This document shows positions 1 to 11,051 of a stretch of DNA of 64,000 nt, piece by piece; the first letter of the stretch is position 1, and each line of letters begins with the position of its first letter. Location of the stretch: positions 38,685,506-38,749,505 of the forward strand of contig NC_059505.1 of NCBI RefSeq assembly GCF_914767665.1, written 5' to 3'. This DNA comes from Harmonia axyridis (lineage: Eukaryota > Arthropoda > Insecta > Coleoptera > Coccinellidae). The notes below the pieces were generated by a model. That model had not been told where the DNA came from. It saw only the letters and a program-made list of their open reading frames with translations, and did no database searches. The translations under genes were made by a program, and so were the position numbers.

Positions 1-523
1 TAGGAAAAGACCAATATAAGACAGAAGTCTAGCAATGGGAGTTGAATAACAGGATAACCCACTGAACAAACACTCCTGGACTTACTCAGGCCAAGAAATT
101 CGTGATGATCTGACCTACCTACGCCAGAAAGCTCTTGAAGCTGTCACGAGCCGAGCTTCGGGTAATGGTGGGACTGCTGACGGTGCACTCTCGGTACAAA
201 AATCATTTGTACCGTATGGGAAATTCAGCAGATGATATTTGCAGGCTCTGTGGATCAGAAGCAGAAACAGCCGAACATATGATATGCAAGTGTCCAGAGC
301 TGGCTGGCTTAAGATCCATTCATATGGGGCAGCCGATTCTGGATACCCATGAGGTGATGGCCAAGGCCTCTAAAGAGGTTGTCAGTTTCCTCAACGTCAT
401 TGACGACCTCCTTGGGTTTCCATGAATGGGTAGGGTAGCGAACAGAAGATCTACATGGTCGTAGTTCCCGGAAGGCTTAACGAGCCACAACGACCCCAGT
501 TCAAATAATCATAATATTATTGT
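1..523 (+). mobile_element. 3' end of an RNase-H-bearing non-LTR retrotransposon (I-like), fragment
   Basis: This is the C-terminal end of a non-LTR polymerase ORF plus its 3'UTR; the 5' part lies outside the window. A readable stretch at 135-425 contains the cysteine-histidine motif CRLCGSEAETAEH followed by CKCPEL, the zinc-knuckle-like tail typical of insect I/R1/Jockey-group polymerases after the RNase H domain. The segment 1-134 is homologous but interrupted by stops. The 3'UTR ends in an AAT/TAA-rich tail near 507-523, which together with RNase H in the sibling copy at 47.6-49.1 kb points to the I group (inference). It also carries the intact 'CCAATATAA' site in which a MITE is inserted in that sibling. 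Dead copy. Confidence 0.8.
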
Positions 524-1480
524 GAAGGAAATGGACACAAAGTTGTCAATTTTTTGATATTTATATTGAATTATCTTGAACAGGTAGACTAAATAAACTT
601 TAACGAAATCAGAGAGTTTATTCTGCATTTGAAGTTCTTTGAAACCTACAATTCCACAGACGGGTTCTTAGCTAGATAGCGGGTTCTTTAAGACTCCAAT
701 TGACTAAAAAACTCGCTGATTTCAATCAATGAGTTGTATGGTGGCCCCCAAAAATTAAAATCTGTTTTATAACGAATTCAACAATGTTATTTGTAGTACC
801 ATATCGGGTAACGAAGTGGAAGATACATTCCACGAAATGTCCACCGCTGCAGTTTCAGCTAATTTGATTACCTTTGTCGACCGGCCGATCTGCAGTACAA
901 AGAAAAAACTGCCGACCGCATCAAAATGAATCTGAAAAGCGCTCCATAACGATATTATCGCGAAATTCACTATAAAAACCCACAAAATCGCAACATGGCG
1001 TGTTTACCCTTCACGTTTTCAAAAACACTCAGTTCCAATCTGTTTTAGGACAGTCGAAGCCGACCGCCATATTTTCCCGAAAAAAAAACGCTCAATCCGG
1101 CTGATTACCGTTGAAAATCAAATGAACCGCACACAGGGACGGTTTTAGCGTTGTTATCGGGCCGTTCTTTTGGCGGGGAAATTTGAATATCAAAGGGTAT
1201 TAATGAATTTGAATATATATACTGAAAGCCGACGCTTTTCGAATGGTAAAAAGCTTGTACGGGTTCGATTGTTGTGCGTCGAGTGTAAGCTTTATTTGTG
1301 GTGGCGGCGATCGCTAGATTAAACGGGCATTTTTTCGATATTATTGCGATATTCGTTTCCCAGCTCATAATGAGGGAACTGGTGAAAATTATTCATTCGC
1401 TATATGCCCCAGGAAAGAATGTTGAACTGAACCATTAGGTATACTACTTTGCTTCCGCCGTTTTGCATTAAATGGCTTTA
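524..1480. other. No gene recognised
   Basis: AT-rich with one more GC-balanced stretch (about 790-1370). Only short open frames without recognisable motifs occur on either strand. Confidence 0.5.
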
Positions 1481-2115
1481 GCGGTATTATTATCATTATT
1501 ATTTGAACTGAGGTCGTTTTGCTTCGGTAAGCCTTCCGGGAACTGCGACTATGCAGATCTTTTGTTCTCTACCCTACTCATTCATAGAAAACCAGGGAGG
1601 TCGTCAATGACGTTAATAAAACTGACAACCTCCTTAGGGGCCTTGGCCGTTACCTCTCTGGTATCCAGGACCGGCTTACCCATGTGAGGGGATTTTAGGC
1701 CAGTCAGCTCTGGACACTTGCGTACCAAGTGTTCGGCTGTTTCTACTTCCGACCCACAGAGCCTGCAAATCTCGTCTGCTGACTTTCCCATACGGTACAA
1801 ATGATGTTTGTACCGACAGTGCCCCGTCAGCAGTCCCACCATCACCCGAAGTTCGGCTCGCGACAGCTTCTGGAGCTTTTTGGCGTAAGTAGGTGAAACC
1901 TACGAATTTCTCTGCCTGGACAAGTCTAGGAGTGTTAGTCCAGTGGATTGTCCTGCTGTTCAACTCCCATAGCTAGACCGCAGCTTTATATTGGTCTTTT
2001 CCTATCCCACAGGAAGGCTCAGGTCCAGCAGGGGTTAAACTTGATGCACTTTTTGCAAGTTCATCAGCTTTCATTTCCTTCAACCCCACAGTGCCCTGGT
2101 ACCCATAGTAGAGTG
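1481..2115 (-). mobile_element. Non-LTR retrotransposon fragment, I-like family (RNase H end, zinc-knuckle tail, 3'UTR)
   Basis: Reading on the minus strand, the fragment begins near 2115 with the RNase H C-terminus (WVPGHCGVEGNE-like, then ADELAK, with a frameshift), continues through the linker, and reaches the tail motif CRLCGSEVETAEHLVRKCPE (about 1720-1780). The 3'UTR contains the same 'cccggaaggctta' block seen in the copies at 1-523 and 47.6-49.1 kb and ends in an AAT-rich tail at about 1485-1500. The frame is broken at several points, so it is inactive. Its 'CCAATATAAAG' site is another empty copy of the MITE target. Confidence 0.8.
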
Positions 2116-2189
2116 GCTGTAGCGGTAAGTGGTAGTCGAAATAAATAGATCGTAGATGTCATACAATAAGCTATCGTATTTGTTAACAT

Positions 2190-3110
2190 AACGCCATCGA
2201 AATATTATTCGATTTGTGTCTGCATCATAAAGTTATTCTCGATTAAACATGTCCGCTTACGAGCCAAATTCTCGGCATTTGCGAAGAGGTTTTGAATTTC
2301 TGTTTTAATATGGAGAAATCTGCGGCTGAGGCTCGTCAAATGCTCTGAAATATCTATAGTGATGCGGCTTTTAGTGAAAGAACTTGCCGAGAGTGATTCC
2401 AACGTGTCAGAAACGGTTATTTTGAATCGAAGACCTGCTTGGCGGTGGAAGAGAGAAGGTTTTCGAACATGCAGAATTGGAGGCATTGTTTGATCAAGAC
2501 TCGTGTCAAACGCAACAAGAATTGGCAGGATTATCCGGAGTGATGCAACAAGCCATTTCAAAATGCTTGAAAGTCATGAAAATGCTTCAGAAACAAGGGA
2601 ATTGGGTGTCGTACGAGTTGAGGCGAGAGCGTTTGTTTGCCAGTGAACAGCTGCTCGAAAGACAAATACATAAGGGTTTGTCATTGGAGACGAAAAATGG
2701 GTTCATTATGATAGTATCAACCGCTGAAAATCATGGGGATATCCCGGCCATGCTTCCACATCGACGGCCGTACCGAATATTCACGGTTCAAAGGTCATGC
2801 TCAGTATTCGACTGAAACAATCACAGGCGATCATTCTCGAATGTAATCAATGCTTCTGAGCCGAGAATTGAAAGACAAACGGCCGCAATTTTACAGCATG
2901 ACAATGCTCGACCCTAATGTTGTAAAAGTGGTCAAAACATACTTGGAAACTTTGAAATGGGAAGTCCTACCCCACTCGCCGTATTCTCCAGACGTTGCTC
3001 TCTCGGTTTATAACTTGTTTCAATCAAAGGCACACGGCCTGCCTGACCAGCCCTTCGAAACATAAATATATAACCAGTTTTTTACTATAGAGCCTCGAAT
3101 TTGGGAAAAA
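2190..3110 (+). mobile_element. mariner-family transposon, degraded (family M1)
   Basis: A mariner transposase pseudogene. The ancestral ATG is probably at 2249 (MSAYEPNSRHLR...). The N-terminal helix-turn-helix region runs to about 2480, then the recognisable block DQDSCQTQQELAGLSGVMQQ and QKQGNWV occurs in frame at about 2490-2620. Further on, DEKW, the SWGY-like block and a TYLETLKWEVLPHSPYSPDV segment (about 2930-3000) occur in shifting frames. The middle catalytic region is deleted or scrambled and several stops and frameshifts are present. The same family recurs at 25.9-26.7 kb. Terminal repeats could not be placed confidently, so the ends are approximate. Confidence 0.8.
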
Positions 3111-4796
3111 ACCCAAAGTTGTACGCCTATGTATTTTCAACACAATACGAAATCAAGAACACTAAGTGTATATAACTGACACTGTTGCATAAAAAGAGGT
3201 ATCGAGTATAAATTCCTCTTCATTAATTACTTCCACAATCCCTGAGGAAATCAAAATCAAGTGGCATCGAAATGCGAAAATTGAATCGTATCATTCAAAT
3301 AATAGATTTTTTTCTCCTTATAATCAAGCAAATTGCTTGTTTCTCTTCTCTCGCTCCTTCGCCCGTGTTTATTCAACTGTTGAAATATCACTCCAATTAT
3401 AGAAAAGTATTGTGAAACTATTTCCAGAAAGAAACTTTGGCGGGTCTTCCTCGAGCCCTCTCCCAGGGGTTGGTATTCCGTCCCGAGATCGTCGAGATTC
3501 TATCCAGCGATTTCTGCCTAAGACACACCCTCTCAAACCATCGTGGAGAGGTGACTCTGTTTCAACACTATGACCTCTATTAATTCGCCGGGGCCAAAGT
3601 AGTGTGGCGTGAAAACCCATAGCGCTATCTGTGAGCAGACAGTTACTACATACTCCCCAACCAGTGCCGATGACCTACCAGAGAAGGAGGTAAGCATGAG
3701 TCTTTGGAAGGAGAAAGTGCAAGTGCACTTACACATTAATTCCTGGACTGAAATAGTAGTTTCAGGGATTGATCAAGCAAATCTTAACACGAAATTCAGT
3801 AGGAACACTAACTAAAAATTGATGAAACCATTGGAAATTCTAGATTCTGTCTCGTCCGGAATAAAATCTCTGTTTTACCCTCTTTCAGAAAAACCGCTCA
3901 GTTGGTATTATTTCTAAAAAAACCCCACCGCGATCTAACAAACCTAATGCTTCATTTCGCCCAATTCATTCTCATCCGGTTCTCGAGTTTGGCTAATGGG
4001 GGTGGGGGTTGTAACCTTCTCCCAACCCCCAGCAACCTCGACGAATCGTTGTTATTCTGCAATTCTGAGAAATGAAGTCGGAGGAGGAGGAGGATGAAAT
4101 TACCGGGAGTATAGACGAGTTTATGCGAAGGAAAAAAATTGCAGTAAAGCTTCCGGTTCTAGCTGCATATCGGCAGGAGAAAATTGATGGTTTTCCGCTC
4201 TCGAGAATTGTTGCTTCCGGAAAATGCCGCCTTATAGATTTGGAACAATTTGGTTGAACGGAATGAAATAAATTATTTTGAGGAAATTGGTGTACGATTT
4301 GAGTTGTCGTACTTTTACAGGATGAGACAATATTACTTCATTTTTGAGTCCAAATGTCTGTCATATTTGAAATTTGAGCCGAGACGATTTGCCTAACTGG
4401 CAAATAATTAAAGATCAAAATCGATTCTCTATTTTTGTCCGGTCCACCGTTGGAAGTATGCACTATAACTTTCAAACAGAATGTGCCAGAGTCTTGACAT
4501 TTTCAGCGTAGATTCTCACACCAATTTCATTTCGATTCTTTTATTGTGAGGAGTAGTATATGTTCGTGATTTTGTTCGACTAGCGTTTGTTATCCTCATT
4601 CGCTCCTCCTCTGAAGTTAGAACAGATCGGGATTTTATCTTGTATTGCTTCCTGTTATTAATTTTTTCTTGTCCAAATTTACCTTCTGGAATAGAACAGA
4701 AAATGCTGGTATTGAAACAATAATTCAATAATGTTATAGCAAGAAGAGGTGGATTATATAAGAATTAACTGTGGGAATTTTACATTAGCTTTTATT
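3111..4796. other. No gene recognised
   Basis: Mostly AT-rich. A GC-balanced stretch at about 3420-3720 contains an open frame ending in a splice-donor-like 'gaaggaGGTAAGC', but no matching acceptor or recognisable protein was found. A short G-rich stretch lies at 3995-4015. The other open frames look like chance. Confidence 0.45.
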
Positions 4797-5064
4797 CAGG
4801 ATCTTAAAAATAAGTTTGTCTCCAACACGTGGTACATTGTAGGCGGCTTTCTGTTCAGGTGCAGCCTTGAGTTGCCTTGTTGGTAGTCTTTTGGTGATTT
4901 TTCTGCTCTTTGGCATATCTGATGGCTTGTTCTCTCTGCGCTTTCCTTTGGTTCCTCTTTGTCATGTTCTTCGAGGAAGCTTCGTTTCTGAGTAGAGGAA
5001 TTTTTGATTTGAACCATAGTGGGTAATCGATCAAAGTGGGGACCAAAATCTCTTCCTCGTGATG
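4797..5064 (-). pseudogene. RpL24: Probable processed pseudogene of ribosomal protein L24 (C-terminal part)
   Basis: On the minus strand, a frame with TKRN...RKAQREQAI followed by AKEQK matches the conserved C-terminal helix of eukaryotic large-subunit protein eL24 (KRN..EVRKAQREQAIKAAKEQK in the family). After a one-base frameshift the frame continues with EQKAAYN then PRVGDK, resembling the family's end (QKAA...APRVGGKR), and stops in the following AT-rich sequence. The N-terminal zinc-ribbon half of eL24 is absent. There is no intron, a few residues are missing before RKAQ, and the frame is broken. It is best explained as a truncated retrocopy. A related RSL24D1-type source cannot be excluded from this fragment. 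Confidence 0.55.
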
Positions 5065-5150
5065 AAGCCAACACATGAAGAATTTTATTTCATGAAGAAT
5101 ACCATTTTTTCACATGAATAAATACATAAAATAGTGAAGATGAGGAAATA

Positions 5151-5917
5151 CAGAGTGCGGCAGAGCCGACTGACGAGTTTCGAAGGGCTATTCAAAAAAA
5201 AAAGTAGAAGTTAGAGAAAAAACGGTTCTATTCATGCGAAGCAGTAAAAATATAGTCTAGTCTTTTGCTCAAGTTTTGAAAATGATATCACTAAGATGTC
5301 GGCTGTCAGCAGCTACACACTGATGTAGCCTCATCACTACTAAAAAATTGCTCATGGGGAGATGCGCTGAATCTTTTCCTCACAACGATTTTTGCGGTTT
5401 ACGTATTTAGCAGCACTCAGCTCTTAAACAAGCATGATTTTATAGGAGTGGAATGATGAATCCACATGCAGAATCGGTCTGACATTCCCAAAGCTTTCGC
5501 ATACCTTCGTGCAGAACGTCTTGGTGAATACTCGACTGCCACACCTGCACATTTTTCGGTGTTCTCACCGTTCTCGGTCATCCATGTCCTCGCACTCGTC
5601 GTGTACTTCCTGTTTCCTCAAGTTGACGAGCCCAAGTTCTGATTGAATTTGTAGAAGGGACTGAAACGTTAACAGCGCCGAAATGTCCGCTGGGTTGCGA
5701 TCGCACAACGCTTATTTTCGAAAAAACGTACGAACGGCAAAGCCTCGATGCATAATAGAACCTTTTTTTTTAAGCGAATGATTTCTGTCCAAATTATGGT
5801 GCTAATTGAAAACTACTGACTCTAAAGAACACAGAGACCCATTCCGCACCTACCTGCCCCAACCACATCCCGAGCAATGACCTGTCAAAACTCGTCAATC
5901 GGCTCTGCCGCACCCTG
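5151..5917 (-). mobile_element. TIR transposon, internally deleted, with HTH transposase remnants
   Basis: The element is delimited by ~28-bp terminal inverted repeats, left 'CAGAGTGCGGCAGAGCC' and right 'GGCTCTGCCGCACCCTG', flanked on both sides by TA, the Tc1/mariner-superfamily target. On the minus strand the interior holds degraded N-terminal transposase sequence: QRTF, then IRTWARQLEETGS (about 5635-5600) and RPRTVRTP with shifted continuation SPRRSARR (about 5575-5505). These match the helix-turn-helix region of insect transposases annotated as DUF4817-like. No catalytic DDE domain fits in the ~770 bp, so this is a non-autonomous deletion derivative. Confidence 0.65.
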
Positions 5918-6008
5918 TAAATTGGAGCTCTGGCAAAATATGATTGCGATAAAATGAAAAGTCCTCGAGATCATTGAATATCAATGATGTGAATTGAGTG
6001 TCAAGGTA

Positions 6009-6499
6009 TAGGGTGTTTTTGAATTGAACAACCATGATGTTCAGGAGCTGTGGTTCCAACAAGACGGCGCAACATGTCACACAGCTCGTGACACAATCGA
6101 TTTATCGAAAGACACGTTTGGTGACCGCCTATTTTCACGTTTTGGACCTGTGAATTGGCCTCTAAAATCTTGTGATTTAACACCGCTAGACTACTTTCTG
6201 TGGGGCTATGTAAAGTCATTGGTCTATGCGGATAAGCCAAAAACCCTTGATCATTTGGAAGACAACATTCGCCGTGTTATTGCCGATACACGGCCACAAA
6301 TGTTGGACAAAGTAATCGAAAATTGGATGTCCAGATTGGACTACATCCGAGCTAGACGTAGCGGTCATATGCCAGAAATCATATTTAAAATGTAATGCCA
6401 CAAGATTATCTTGCGGATAAGTGAAATTCATGTCAATCGAAAAATCCATCGTTGTTTTATTGCAATTTAAAGTTCTATAGTTCTAAAAAAAACACCCCT
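6009..6499 (+). mobile_element. Tc1/mariner-superfamily transposon, internally deleted copy 1 of family D
   Basis: The left end 'TAGGGTGTTTTT' and right end 'AAAAACACCCCT' are inverted repeats flanked by TA (6007-6008 and 6500-6501). The 5' end jumps directly into the middle of the transposase, so about the first half is missing. The remainder is open (6024-6395) and shows WFQQDGATCHTAR with the second catalytic Asp, SRFGPVNWP, SCDLTPLDYFLWG with the third catalytic Asp, and the C-terminal tail ending GHMPEIIFKM at 6393, typical of DDE_3-type transposases. Siblings lie at 53.1 and 54.7 kb. It has no N-terminal DNA-binding domain. Confidence 0.85.
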
Positions 6500-6501
6500 T
6501 A

Positions 6502-7554
6502 CAATGAAACAGGGAAGAAATAAAGAGTACCAAGACCATAGCATGGACACCGGTATAATTTACTGATATAGTAATTTCGGTCGAGATTCCAATACTTGAA
6601 TTTCAAGTTCTACCAACCTAAAAGTCAATCACGTTTTCTCCCACGCGTTCGAAATGCAATCACCCGGAAACAATAAACTTACAGTCCCGACAAAAAACGA
6701 AAAGCATTCCCACAAGGTAGACAGCGTAAAACATCCGTCACCAACGCCAACCCTAATCGACTTTGCCGTCTTTTTTTCGCCGGGAAAGCCAGAAATGAAC
6801 CCGTTTTCCCAGGAATTTTCCGGGAGGATCATCAATCCCCCTCACATTATCGGATTCGGCCATCCTTTGACGCGTCCCTCCGAACTGTGTAACGAGATTC
6901 GACGTACCCCCCGAAAGGTGATTTCCTCGCGAATTCAATATTCCTCCTAGATGCGATATTCCCATCCAATGGGCATATTACCGCCTTTCTGGGATGGCGC
7001 ACTCGCGTGCATGAATATTGAATGCCTAGTTTCTCGGGAACCGGCTGAAACTGGCGGAAAAATGTGCAGGCTAGGGCCGGGACAGCAGAAGATATCTCGT
7101 GGAAAATGCTCCTAAGGGGACCGTGTAATGGAATGCTTGTCGCTGCAGTCTGTACGGTAGGATTTGCATGTGGGATATTTGTCGGATGGCACAGGATGGA
7201 ATTTTGATTTTATGTAGGGCGATATTGGAATCATTATGACACATGATTATGACGTGACTATAGAGTAATAAACGTAGATAGAGGTAGTATACGCAATTTT
7301 TACATGTCCCCTATATGGTTAGATTACGTTGTCGGATTGTGATATATTTTCAAATCCACAATTTTACTACGTCGTTATGAATGTATAATATATTGAATGC
7401 AGTATATTTATTTGAGTGAGTCCCGATTGAATATGAAATTTTATATTTGGAATCCGATAGTTTTCCTATTTGTCGAATTTATAATAAGCAGAATATTTAT
7501 TATTTTCTGTATCTACCTGCTGAAATTCAAGGCTTGGCAACTTTTGCTCTCCTA
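6502..7554. other. No gene recognised; GC-balanced block 6640-7200
   Basis: Positions 6654-6950 contain an ATG-initiated 98-codon frame, also partly open on the other strand, with no recognisable motif. The stretch is less AT-rich than its surroundings and could be single-copy intronic sequence. The rest is AT-rich. Confidence 0.4.
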
Positions 7555-7840
7555 GTGTCATTGGTTGTTTCAAGTCGTTTGGCGCGCTTGAAATTTGTTT
7601 TCTGAATTTCTGATATATTAAGGATTCATCTCGATAAATTTTGAGTTAATATGAAACCTTAATTCACTATTATATATGAGAAGTGCGTTCTTCGTGGAGA
7701 AACTCGCGAGTTGAGTGAAATATCCCATCACTGATACGTTTTCATTTCCGCGCGCTTCATGTCAAATTTGATAGTTCATGTTGGGGACAAAATCTGCTTC
7801 CTGAAAATGACATATCCTCCCTCTAACTATGTTTATTCTT
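7555..7840 (+). repeat. Dispersed ~285-bp repeat, copy 1 (possible THAP-like N-terminus relic)
   Basis: This segment is clearly homologous to 45130-45425. Both share a 'TTTGGCGCGCTTGAA' block, the core 'AACTCGCGA.TTGAGTGAAA', 'CGCGCGCTTCA' and a final 'TCATGTTGGGGACAAAAT' block. A short frame around 7676 reads KCVLRGETRELSEISHH here and MGHKKCVFCRETRELSEISYH in the other copy. The spacing of cysteines and the final histidine resembles the start of a C2CH (THAP) finger, a domain found in P-element-like transposases, but both frames stop immediately afterwards. Origin inferred, not shown. Confidence 0.5.
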
Positions 7841-8360
7841 CTGAGGTGGTGACTCCTCAATACGTGATCTATTACTATCTTCCACATTTCCAAAGAACGT
7901 TTTGGCTGAAGAGGAGGTCTTCAGTCTTCATCAGTAGACAAAAAACCGTGGTTTTGTTGTGTGACTGTTATTGAGCCATTTAGAAATTGATACCCAGAAT
8001 ACTCGAAAACCTTGCTAGAGTTAAGGTGTCAATCGAGCAATCTCCATCTCGTTCTCCTCAGTACCATGCTTCTGCTTTTCAGATATCAGGCAATATCATG
8101 TGGCGGATTTTCATATTGACCTCAAGTTGCACACATAAAATATCATGGTTGCCAAGAAAATGTCTTCATGAGACAGAAGAGCGCGTTTTGACTGTTAACA
8201 GGCTACCATTCAACAAAATTTCAGTTACAGGCAACTTACAATCCTTCAGACCTGTTTCAACTCAGTGGACCTCAATGTCTGTCAGAATAATTGTGACCAG
8301 AAATCCAGTGATCAGCATGATACAAATGAATTCTGGTTCCAGCAAGATAGGGCTGAGCAT
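7841..8360. other. No confident gene; long open frame 7987-8400 without ATG start
   Basis: A 137-codon frame opens at a TTG and has no recognisable domain. A second frame contains a NEFWFQQD-like stretch near 8325, reminiscent of transposase catalytic motifs. This may be a very decayed transposon fragment. Not called as a gene. Confidence 0.35.
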
Positions 8361-8666
8361 CTTCTCTAGAATTGAGGATCTCGGAAACCCCGGTAAGTGA
8401 GCCCTCTATTTTGCAAATAGCTACGCTACGAAAACACTCCTGGTGTTTTGACCAACTTGAAGCTGTCTTTAAGCTGTCACGAACTGAGTTTCATGTAATA
8501 GTGGGTTTGTTAACTTCTCTAGAATTGAGGATCTCGGAAACCCCGGTAAGTGAGCCCTCTATTTTGCAAATAGCTACGCTACGAAAACACTCTTGATGTT
8601 TTCACCAACTTGAAGCTGTCTTTAAGCTGTCACGAACTGATTTTCATGTAATAGTGGGTGTGCTAA
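8361..8666 (+). repeat. Tandem duplication of a 153-bp unit (2 copies)
   Basis: Two adjacent units begin with 'CTTCTCTAGAATTGAGGATC' at 8361 and 8514 and differ at only a handful of positions, so the duplication is recent. Each unit spans the left edge of a retroelement fragment (the 'AAGCTGTCACGAACTGA' segment), which is why that motif appears twice. Confidence 0.9.
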
Positions 8667-8825
8667 CAGGCTACTGTCGGTGCAAATCTTTTGTACCGCA
8701 GGGAAAGGTCAGCAGATGATATTTGCAAGCTCTGTGGAACGGAGGTAGAAACAGCTGAATGCATAGTGTGCAAATGTCCGTGGTTGATTGGCCTAAGAAC
8801 CACTCATATGTAACTTTGGAAAATA
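8440..8825 (+). mobile_element. Non-LTR retrotransposon tail fragment, I-like family
   Basis: This copy is homologous to the tail of the elements at 1-523 and 48.6-49.1 kb. It contains the KLS..EL..IVGLLTG segment (broken), then the 'CAGCAGATGATATTTGCAAG' block encoding the CxLC knuckle, ETAE and a KCP motif (about 8700-8790). It stops abruptly near 8815 without the family's 3'UTR. The left part has been duplicated. Dead fragment. Confidence 0.7.
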
Positions 8826-10429
8826 GCAACATATTCTCAAGCATCCGACCTGAAGAATCCATGTAGTATTTTGTATTTTTTTAATGTTCCTTATAATCTT
8901 AAATAAAAAAAACAAGCCTCCGTCCAGCGGAAATATAATACACTTAGTATTCTCCTTATATGAATCGCTGACTCCTCAAAAAGAGTTTAGTTTGTGATTA
9001 ACACACTGAAATCTTGAGTGTGTATATAGCCAATAGAAGATGAAATGTTAGCTTTAAGGAAATGAGAGTCAATTTTTTGAAAATTTCAGATTAAATAGGC
9101 TATAACTTCTAAATTGAAGACTAATCTCTCAACAGATAGAACTTTCGTTATCTGCGACCTCGAACTGATGAATGAACTTATATAACAGTCCCAAATTTGA
9201 AATTTCTGGTCGAATGAGTTCTCTATAAGCGATACTCCTAACTTTCGATTTCATTAGGTACAATCGAAAGCACCCTTCGATGTTGAATTTTCATGTTCAA
9301 ATAAAGCCTTCACCTTCAATGGAGCGTAAAACCATAGAAACATCAACTAGCGCCATTGTCATCGCTGAATATTCCTTCTTGTTCCATCCTAGATGTCCTG
9401 AGGGATGGTTTCAGAATTAATCGAATCGCCCCACAGTCCTTCCACTAAGATCCCCTAGGATCGAACGAATTTACTTCTCTTAATTCGACGGAGAATGTTA
9501 CAAGCGAAATTTCCGAGTTGTTGGTTAATTGAATCAGTAAATACAAGAAAATGTACTAATAGTTTTATTTGTCAGAATTGAAAGTGGTTCTTTCTCCTTA
9601 TGCGATAATTCTTTAGGAATCTTTAGGTTTGATACGTTTAGAGAATGCTTTTTCTCCTCAATTTATTGTGTACCTCTTATTACCTATTTTGTGAGAGCTG
9701 ACTACAGGTTGAACCAGAGGTTAACCTGGACCTCTTCACACTGTTAGGACACCAGTTGCAAAGTGAGGTAAGCCTTAATTTGAATCTTTTGACGGTAAGC
9801 TCGAAGGTTGATGAAACTTGATTCCTAAGATTCTTCGAAGATAATCCTTCCAAGATGAGCATCATACAACAGCGTACTAACAATAACGAGAAGATTTTGC
9901 TGTAGGAATGTATTTAACTTATTTTAGGGGAGGAGAAAAACGCTAAAGAGAACTGGCTGAAAGGAATTGTTTACTCGCACAAACCAGACAGAAAGGGAAA
10001 ATATTGCCAAAATCGAGAGAGAAATGTTGGGTCGAGAATTAAAAGACTGACGTGCTAGTGGGAACTTACATCCAACAGGATGGCCAATATTACTGTGAAA
10101 ATGAAATAATTTTTTGCTAAACAGTAACGGGAGGAATGGCAATTATTTAAAAAGTTTGAGGTGCGTAGAAATCACCTTGTGTTCTTAGTTATAGTGCCTC
10201 AAACTGCATTTGTGAGTCAATACAAAATGCCTTCAGTTTTGAGAGTTCACAATTATCAGGAATTTGAAGGTCAGTTTGATTCAGTAAATAGACCTCGCTT
10301 GATAAGAAAGGGTTTTCATATAAGACGTTTCATTCTGATAAGAAAAAAAACAACAAGTATATTTCAAGAGGAATCGAAAGATGTTTATTTCATTGTAAAG
10401 GGTATGGTTATCATTAACAATGAAAAATT
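8826..10429. other. No gene recognised
   Basis: AT-rich sequence with short chance frames only. A frame at 10161-10667 begins with GTG and overlaps a transposase relic on the other strand, so it is not called. Confidence 0.5.
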
Positions 10430-10566
10430 ATATCAGCCTAATGGCCACCACAGCTACGGTAGCAGTACCACATTCTTTCTGTATGTCCTCGATAACGTCA
10501 CGAATTCCATCTTGAAGGTCTTGGAATGGTTGTGGAGCATTGGCATAGAACTTATTTTCCATGTGG
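10430..10566 (-). mobile_element. Tc1/mariner-superfamily transposase C-terminal scrap (family B)
   Basis: The minus strand reads FYANAPQPFQDLQDGIRDVI then EDIQKEC, which matches the post-catalytic segment of DDE_3-type transposases (YANAPQSIQDLK..IR.VI.DI). The same family occurs at 14.0-14.4 kb, which preserves YANAPQSIQ, and at 55.76-55.9 kb. Only the distal end remains. Confidence 0.55.
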
Positions 10567-10671
10567 CTCCAAAACAAATATTATCCATTATCATCCATTG
10601 TTGTTTAATAAATAAAAAGAATATTGGGAATATTGGACACGATTTTATTCTATTGTTTAATTTATAACAAC

Positions 10672-10708
10672 GCCGACGTTTCGAAACAGTTCGTTTCTTT
10701 TTCAAGGC
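10672..10708 (-). other. Penelope-like terminal motif, degenerate hammerhead-like fold
   Basis: Reading the minus strand: CTTGAAAAA, then a 5-bp hairpin GAAAC-gaact-GTTTC, then GAAAC GTCGGCG. Hairpin followed by GAAAC and a GTC resembles the hammerhead-ribozyme core found in the repeats of Penelope-like elements. The other core box is CTTGAAA rather than CTGATGA, so the ribozyme is probably inactive. No reverse-transcriptase sequence is nearby. Inferred from motif only. Confidence 0.4.
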
Positions 10709-11051
10709 TAAAAAAATAAATAAATATATAAGGCATACAATATGACATAATATGAGAACACATTACCTAGTTATGACGAACAATATCGTACGCTTATTAA
10801 AATCATTAAGACAATTTTTCAAGGAATCGAAAATCTTTCACACCGCAGATAATCAACATAAACATCCATCAAGTTATTTCCAATATGACAATGACATGAA
10901 CATACGATTACGATAAAAAATATTAAATGGACTCAACACTAAAGGTGTTAAATCACAAAATCTCGGCTTCAGGTGAATAAATTTGGCGCTAATGGAGGCA
11001 AATAAGAATAGTCCTGAGAAAAAATTATTGAAATGTTAGAAGAGCGTGAGA

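Noticed and set aside
2205..2561. 118-codon minus-strand frame
   Set aside because: Antisense shadow of the mariner transposase HTH region.
7987..8400. 137-codon frame
   Set aside because: TTG start, no domain, and its end lies in a tandem-duplicated transposon edge.
10161..10667. 168-codon open frame
   Set aside because: Starts with GTG, AT-rich composition, no domain, and overlaps an antisense transposase relic and the hammerhead-like region; not called as a gene.
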